Origin: Liolophura sinensis
Lineage: Eukaryota > Mollusca > Polyplacophora > Chitonida > Chitonidae
Length of the DNA: 64,000 nucleotides
Direction: 5' to 3'
Assembly: GCF_032854445.1 (NCBI RefSeq)
Contig: NC_088301.1
Coordinates: forward strand, 11,778,281 to 11,842,280
Shown: piece after piece, positions 58,577 through 64,000 of the stretch
Layout: every line of letters begins with the position of its first letter
Position numbering within the stretch: position 1 is the stretch's first letter
The notes under the pieces: generated by a model
Seen by the model: the letters and a program-made list of their open reading frames with translations, nothing else
What the model was told of the DNA's origin: nothing
The model's database searches: none
Program-made: the position numbers and the translations under genes

Positions 58577-59954
58577 TCAATATTGATTTATACTGACGTA
58601 TTTAGTCGTTGTGCTATTTTGGTTGGAGTAGATGTCTTCTGGGTAAAACTTTGGGTTCATTCCCCATTCAATTATTTCCTTTGGGGTGAATTTCCAATTT
58701 AGAAAGTCATGTGGGATATTGGTTATTATGTCAGTTTTGGTTCTATTGGCTAAGCGTTGATTGTGAACGGAGTTGATCACCATATTTTTAAAACCCAGAA
58801 ATTCCAGTTTAGTAATGACAATTTGATCGGTTTGTTCGGTTCCGATTTCCTGTGCATGATTTTCTTGTTCGGATAGCTCAATTTGCGCTGCCATTGTGTC
58901 CTTAGAATTAAAGCTGGGTGGCACGCTTTCTTTTGTGAGTTTTTGTGTCCTGCCTGGCTTGTTTGACAGCTTTGGTGTAGATTACTCCTTTATCTGCCTT
59001 TATAAACTCGATTGTTTTGTATGCGCTGCACCCTCTGTATCCTGTTCAGTGGTTTTGTTTACAGTTTGCGCAAGTGGCTTTTGTTTCTGTACAATTTTGA
59101 TATTCGAGTTTTCCTGAACATTTTGGGCAAACTATGTCGGATTTACGTAATGACCCAGGAGTCTCTCATCAATGCGGTCGCTGTGAGTTCATGCTGGCTT
59201 CCTCTTCGGACGTAAGTGGGAAGGTCTGCAAGCAATCTGCGGGTGGTCGTGGGTTTTCCCCGGGTTCTGCCCGGTTTCCTTCCACCATAATGCTGGCCGC
59301 CGTCGTACAGGTGAAATATTCTTGAGTACGGCGTAAAACACCAATCAAATAAATAAATATGTCGGATTTAGAAACTTTCTTTGTGTGACCAAATTTTTGG
59401 CACCGCTAGCAACGTCCAGGCGCTTCATAGAAAGGCTTCACAATAATGTTGTGCAGGGACAGCTGAAGTGTTTCTGGTAAATTTTAATCATTCAAAGACA
59501 AGCATTATACTTGTTGATAGTGTATTACCCTTACTAAGGCGTTTTTCATACAGGACATTTTGATATTTCAGCTTATTCATAAGATCTTCCTTTTTGGCAT
59601 TAAGATCAATGTCATATATTACACCTTTACATTGTGTTCTAAGAGGTGTATATGGTTTAATATTCACTGGATTGTCTGCTAGAAGGTCAGCCTGTAGAAG
59701 TTTTCTGGAACTGCATTTCGGATCTGCAACGGATTTTAAGGTCACCGCCAGGTAGTTCCGTAAACGCCGTGGATATCCCCAGCTTTCATTTTCAGGTCTT
59801 GGGCAAGTTTCTGTTTAGGGAATTGTGTAGCCCTCATGTTCACTAAACTGTGAATAATTGCTATAAAGCTAGCACTGTTTGAAGGAGGGGTTTGGGCGAA
59901 ACGCTTCGATGCCCTGTTCATTTCAGGGATATCAGTCGCCTTGCGTTTGGCCAT
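58577..59954 (-). pseudogene. LINE ORF1 split by SINE (copy 2/3 boundary)
   Basis: Counterpart of 28936-30324, with the ATG at 59954. Two extra bases (near 59702 and 59763) break the first frame into pieces 59954-59742 and 59745-59488, unlike the earlier copies. The SINE body is 59146-59357, with target duplications at 59133-59145 and 59358-59370. Confidence 0.8.
59133..59370 (+). repeat. SINE family A in LINE ORF1, next copy
   Basis: Same insertion and 13-bp target duplication as 29506-29743. Confidence 0.92.
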
Positions 59955-60344
59955 GTTAGATGAGAGGGAGGGATTGTCGAAAATTTGGCAGGTTGAGGCT
60001 TCTTAAACTGAGAAAGGAAAGGAGTATGAAATGATTGTACTTAGCTTTTTTCTTTCTTTCTTTCTTCTGATAGGTCTGTAGGAGTTTACGCTTCTGGTGG
60101 TCCTTTCTTCTTTTGTTGCCTTTCTTTCTTAGCAGTCTGTAGGAAGGTCAGTATAGTTCAGACACACGGGAGCTGCCCAGAGCAACAAAATCTACCCGTT
60201 GTTGTTGTTGCACTCAGTATCTGTCGTGAATCATCGTGACACGTAAAGCCCAACACGTAAAGCAGAGATACAAGTCAACAAATATACAGTAAGAGAGTGA
60301 GAGCTGTCAAAAGCATACAGCAATGTTACAACTGGATAATGGCT

Positions 60345-61563
60345 TCAGGGGTTAAGGAGGTTACCGTCTAATCTGATGAGGTCATTGTAAGCGCTCGGTA
60401 GGTGGTACCCACCGTCTGGGTTAAGCTGTGGATTGTGTCGTCGGATCATAATGGCTTCGAGGAATTTCCTTCTTTTGTAGTCTGACTGGTTGTTCTGTAA
60501 GGTATGGGCTGTGTTCCATTGCAGTTGGTGTTCTAGATGGGTTCTGATGTGATCACTGAGGGCTGATATTCCATTTAATTTTTCTACTGAGGCCTTGTGC
60601 TCTGCAATTCTGATACTGAGTGGTCTACCGGTTTCTCCAATGTGTTGCCGTTGACATTCACAATAAATCCTGTACACAGAGCCTTTGGGCTCTTCTCTAT
60701 GGGTTGGCTGTTTATTTCCATTGGCTTTGAGTCGGGTTCTGAGGTTAGAGGCGAAAGTAAACGTAGTTTGAATGTTCAGGTTGTCCTGTAGGAGTTTTCT
60801 TATCTGGTACCGGTAGCTTTGGCTGCCTATATACGGAATGGATATATATGTTGGTGGTTTGGTCTCGTTGCTCTGGTGCTGTTAAGTGCATTGAGAGTTT
60901 TACTGATAGTTGTCTTCACTAATTGTTGGTGGTATAGGTGTTGGTGGTATTGTTGGTGAAGACTGTTTTAAGGTGATTTATGTTTTCGTTGATGCTGATG
61001 TATGTATGGCTCGTTTCGACAGGGTAAATATTATTCCTCTCTTAGTTTGGTTAGGCTGGTTAGATTGGTAATTCACGTATTGGTCTGAATGCGTGGGTTT
61101 GCGGTATACTGAGGTGATAAGTTCATATCCTTACGTGCTGATAAGTACATCCAGGAAGGGTATGGTTTGGTAGCATTCTTGGTGAACTGTATCCTGCTGT
61201 TCTGGGCGTTGAGGTAGTCAAGTAGGGATTGGGGGTTGTCAGTCTTGTTCAGTGCTACGAATGTGTCATCTACCTTACATCGCCATGATATGGCTGAAAT
61301 ATTGCCGAAGTGGCGTTCAGCCATAATCATTTATTCATTCATCTACCTTACAGAACCAACACAACGGTCTGTCGTATGATGTCTAGGGATTCTTCTCTTG
61401 GAATGTTGGTAAATAGGTCGATGACGTCATAACTTATCATTAATCGTGTACATTTAGATTTTGTAAAGATATACGTGGAAAACAATTTTAAGTTCACAGC
61501 CGTCAAACCTATGTGTACATATACTTCCGACACCACAGACCAGTTTTCCAAAAGTATGGACAA
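60345..61563 (-). pseudogene. Penelope-like retroelement, copy 3
   Basis: Same as 1089-2307. The GIY-YIG block (60345-60677) is unchanged, with a few substitutions in the spacer near 60740 and 60995. Confidence 0.85.
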
Positions 61564-62423
61564 CCCTATTCTTCAGCCTGAACTGATATGTGTCTCCCTA
61601 TATCGTTTACAACGCTTCCCATTACATGCAAGATCTGGCTATTTTCTGACATTCCATACTACAATGACTGCGTCACCAGTGTTTAGATTTTACAAAGCGG
61701 AACTCCCTATTCAGTTGTAGTCCGTGACCCTTCCCAATATCCGGTTGCAGTGGTAGTTTTTTTTGTGGCATTTGTGGTATAATATCAGTACAGATTTGAC
61801 AAACCCATGGTATCCTTAGCATGAGAGGCGTGTTCGTAGATATTTGAAAAGTTTATTTTATCAATTTATTCCAGGATGTTTGAGGTCTGCAATTTCAAAC
61901 TGCGGCGAGTAAGACCGATATGAAAATTCGTTAACATTTCAGGAACTCCATGCGGTCGCTCTTATCAACGGGGCCTGCATTAATCCGTTGATGAAATGAT
62001 TGATGCACTGTATTAAAGAGCCTGTTGCGAAAGGATCTGAAGCTTCCCATTCTTTCGGTCGTATCACGTGAGTATACACTAGTGGTTGACCGGCCCCTAA
62101 GCCGGTTGGAAGTGCTGCCTCACTGGAAAATGACACCCAAAGACACCAGATGTGATACCTCATTCATGCAGTCACAGTATACTATATGTAATCCAGGCCT
62201 AATGCTAACATCCTGCGGAATGCAATTTTGGAAAAGTTGTATGCGGATGACAATATTTTGCTGTGAAATATTACTTAGTTTTGAATAATAATAAAGTTTT
62301 GAGTTTACATTTGTAAGACACATACCTGTGCAAGAACAATTTTAAGTATATATAAGAATGGAATTATTTTTAAACAATTTTGTTGTGAATAACATCACTG
62401 TATCTAACAGAAATAACAATTAT

Positions 62424-62561
62424 AACCCTTCCACCATAATGCAGGCCGCCGTCGTATAAGTGAAATATTCTTGAGTACGGCGTAAAACACCAATCAAATA
62501 AAAAAATGAATAAATAAATGAATATAAATAAATAAATAAATAAATAAATAAATATATTAGA
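62424..62561 (+). repeat. SINE family A tail with (AAAT)n, copy 3
   Basis: Same as 3168-3301. The poly-T run just beyond it is longer than in the other copies. Confidence 0.85.
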
Positions 62562-63042
62562 GATGAAAAATATCACAAGTAAACGTATTTTTTTTTTTAG
62601 GCACAAACCGTTTTATAATCAGTAACAATTTACAACAATTTAATAACGGATAAAAGAAATGTGACGGCAACAATATATGCGATATATCATTTTAAAATTA
62701 TCTGGCCCATACATAACCATGCAATTTGCGATATGTTAAGTTGAGAGTAAATGAGACAGAGTTTTCACTCGTTAAACAGGGGATATCGACACGCTGTGCT
62801 AAAGATACCAGGCATGACGGGCACTGTTGAGACTGTACACTAATATACCGGGTCGACCTGTACTTGTTCTTATATCTTATGTGCTGAACCTCAATATTAG
62901 CAATAGTCAGAGTGGAGGATTGATATTTCCAAGTGGCATATACAGAAAAACAGAATGTATTGACGTTTCACTATTATTATCCACACAACGCTATTTATGG
63001 AAAATGGAGAAAACAATGCCAGTCTTGAATCATAAAGTCACG

Positions 63043-63257
63043 TCAGGTAAGAAGAGAACTTTGCAGAAAATAGCGACTTCCATACACAGTATCTAGTCTA
63101 GACATTTTACATTCATAGAGCCGGCATTCCCACAATGTGTGGTCCGTGGTGTTGAGTGTAAACGATGCACACTTGTCCATGGTCAAACAGAGAGAACTAC
63201 AAAACATCTGGCTCATGATCAGTGTTGAATAAATTGGCTTATCCGAGGGCATAACGT
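63043..63257 (-). CDS. Lectin copy 3, exon 4 only (window ends)
   Basis: PAN-like last exon of a third lectin gene. It differs from copies 1 and 2 by Ala to Thr (t at about 63090 on the plus strand). Exons 1-3 would lie past the window end. Confidence 0.55.
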
Positions 63258-63275
63258 CTGACTGGTATAAGGCGA

Positions 63276-63605
63276 ATGTGCCCTGAAACAGAAGAACGGA
63301 TACTGAGAAAGGGAACATGTTCTGAAAAAGAACAGTGGTTTTGGAGAAAGAGAACATGTTCTGAAAAAGAACAGTTGAATGTGAAAAAGAGAACATGCCC
63401 TGCAAAAGAACAGCGGGCACAGAGAAAGATAACATCTTTTTACAAAGACCAGTGGATATTGAGGAAGACAACATGTCCTGAAAAAGAGCATTTGACATGG
63501 AAAAGCAAAACGTGTCCTAAGACAAAGCAGTTGTTATTAAGAAAGAACATGTGTACTGAGACAGAACAGTTGAGAAAGATAACGTGCCCTGAAACAGAAT
63601 AGTGA
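63276..63605. repeat. 39-bp minisatellite, copy 3
   Basis: Same array as 4018-4347. Confidence 0.85.
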
Positions 63606-64000
63606 ATACTAAGAAAAAATATGACCGGGCACACTGAATCAAGAGTGACTGATTTACTGACTGGTTACAGTCAAACGCTCTGCTCAAGAATATTTCATTT
63701 ACACGATGGCGAAAGTCTTAAGTTTTGGCATAAATTTGGCCAGTAAAAGTTCAACTTTCCACAAACAATTCACAGATTTTCACCGCCACTGAAGTGTCAT
63801 GCCAAAGCCACCAGATATGACACCCCACCCACTGACATTATACTGACGCCGGGCAAACCAGGCCTAGTAAGTACCATTTGTAAAGTCTTTAGTATGACCC
63901 TACCCGGGTTTGATCCCGGAACCTGCCGACTGCGAGGCGGACGCTGTAATCACAGATGTAGCCCCCTGCAAAAATGAGTTCAATGCGTATGACGTATTGA

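Larger units (their letters stand above)
29628..59254. repeat. 29.6-kb tandem unit, copy 2
   Basis: Second and only internally complete copy. Features of copy 1 from about 160 to 29,320 lie at +29626 here. Single-base differences seen against copy 1 include c23819/t53445, t24686/g54312, the codon change Ser to Leu in the LINE near 57,350, Ser to Pro near 58,640, and one inserted c near 58,950. Small features not listed separately for copy 2 can be placed by adding 29626. Confidence 0.95.
59255..64000. repeat. 29.6-kb tandem unit, copy 3 (cut by window end)
   Basis: Third copy, 4,746 bp visible. It carries several one-base homopolymer extensions relative to copy 2: aa to aaa near 59480, ttt to tttt near 59702, aa to aaa near 59763, and a longer T run plus an extra g near 62590-62600. 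It also has a few substitutions, for example near 60083, 60740, 60995, 62161 and 63090. The offset to copy 2 therefore drifts from 29627 to 29632. Confidence 0.95.

Noticed and set aside
1-64000. Unrolled circular plasmid, phage or organelle genome
   Set aside because: Exact periodicity fits a concatemer, but the contents (spliced lectin exons, SINEs, LINE, PLE, Tc1) are nuclear eukaryotic. An extrachromosomal circle of nuclear DNA cannot be fully excluded.

Overview
The window is eukaryotic nuclear DNA, most likely from a marine mollusc; a gastropod is plausible but not proven. The evidence is AT-rich sequence with spliced exons, abundant tRNA-derived SINEs of types common in molluscs (tails ending in caatcaaataaataaa or in cactcactc), Penelope-like and RNase-H-bearing LINE retroelements, a Tc1 transposon and a secreted F-type lectin gene. 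I see no prokaryotic operon, rRNA or CRISPR array.

The dominant structure is a head-to-tail repeat with a period of 29,627 bp. Copy 1 is 1-29627, copy 2 is 29628-59254 and copy 3 starts at 59255 and is cut off at 64000. Features between about 160 and 29,320 recur at +29626 in copy 2. Copies 1 and 2 look identical from about 0.71 to 23.8 kb. The differences lie in the first 0.7 kb and after about 23.8 kb. Copy 3 adds homopolymer-type indels. This may be a very young segmental duplication or an assembly artefact.

The one gene I can reconstruct in each full unit lies on the minus strand (17369 to 3785 in copy 1, 46995 to 33411 in copy 2). It has four exons joined by three phase-1 introns and totals 759 nt, or 252 codons plus stop. 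It encodes a signal peptide, an F-type lectin (FTP/fucolectin) domain split over exons 2 and 3, and a PAN/apple-like domain in exon 4. Copy 3 shows only exon 4. The introns hold a 39-bp minisatellite next to the exon 4 acceptor, a Tc1 element and several SINEs.

The rest is mobile-element debris. Listed along copy 1 these are: the 5' part of an I/Nimb-like LINE (1 to about 1080, minus); a Penelope-like element with a GIY-YIG domain (1089-2307, minus) carrying a small SINE insertion; SINEs; the lectin gene (3785-17369); a hydrophobic unidentified ORF (20011-20331, minus); a hammerhead-like motif (about 23470-23508); an SGNH-hydrolase-like pseudogene (24196-24773, minus); and a decayed LINE (about 25000-30700, minus) whose ORF1 is split by a SINE with a 13-bp target-site duplication. 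These elements carry the same disabling lesions in every copy, with one exception in LINE ORF1, so their decay mostly predates the duplication.
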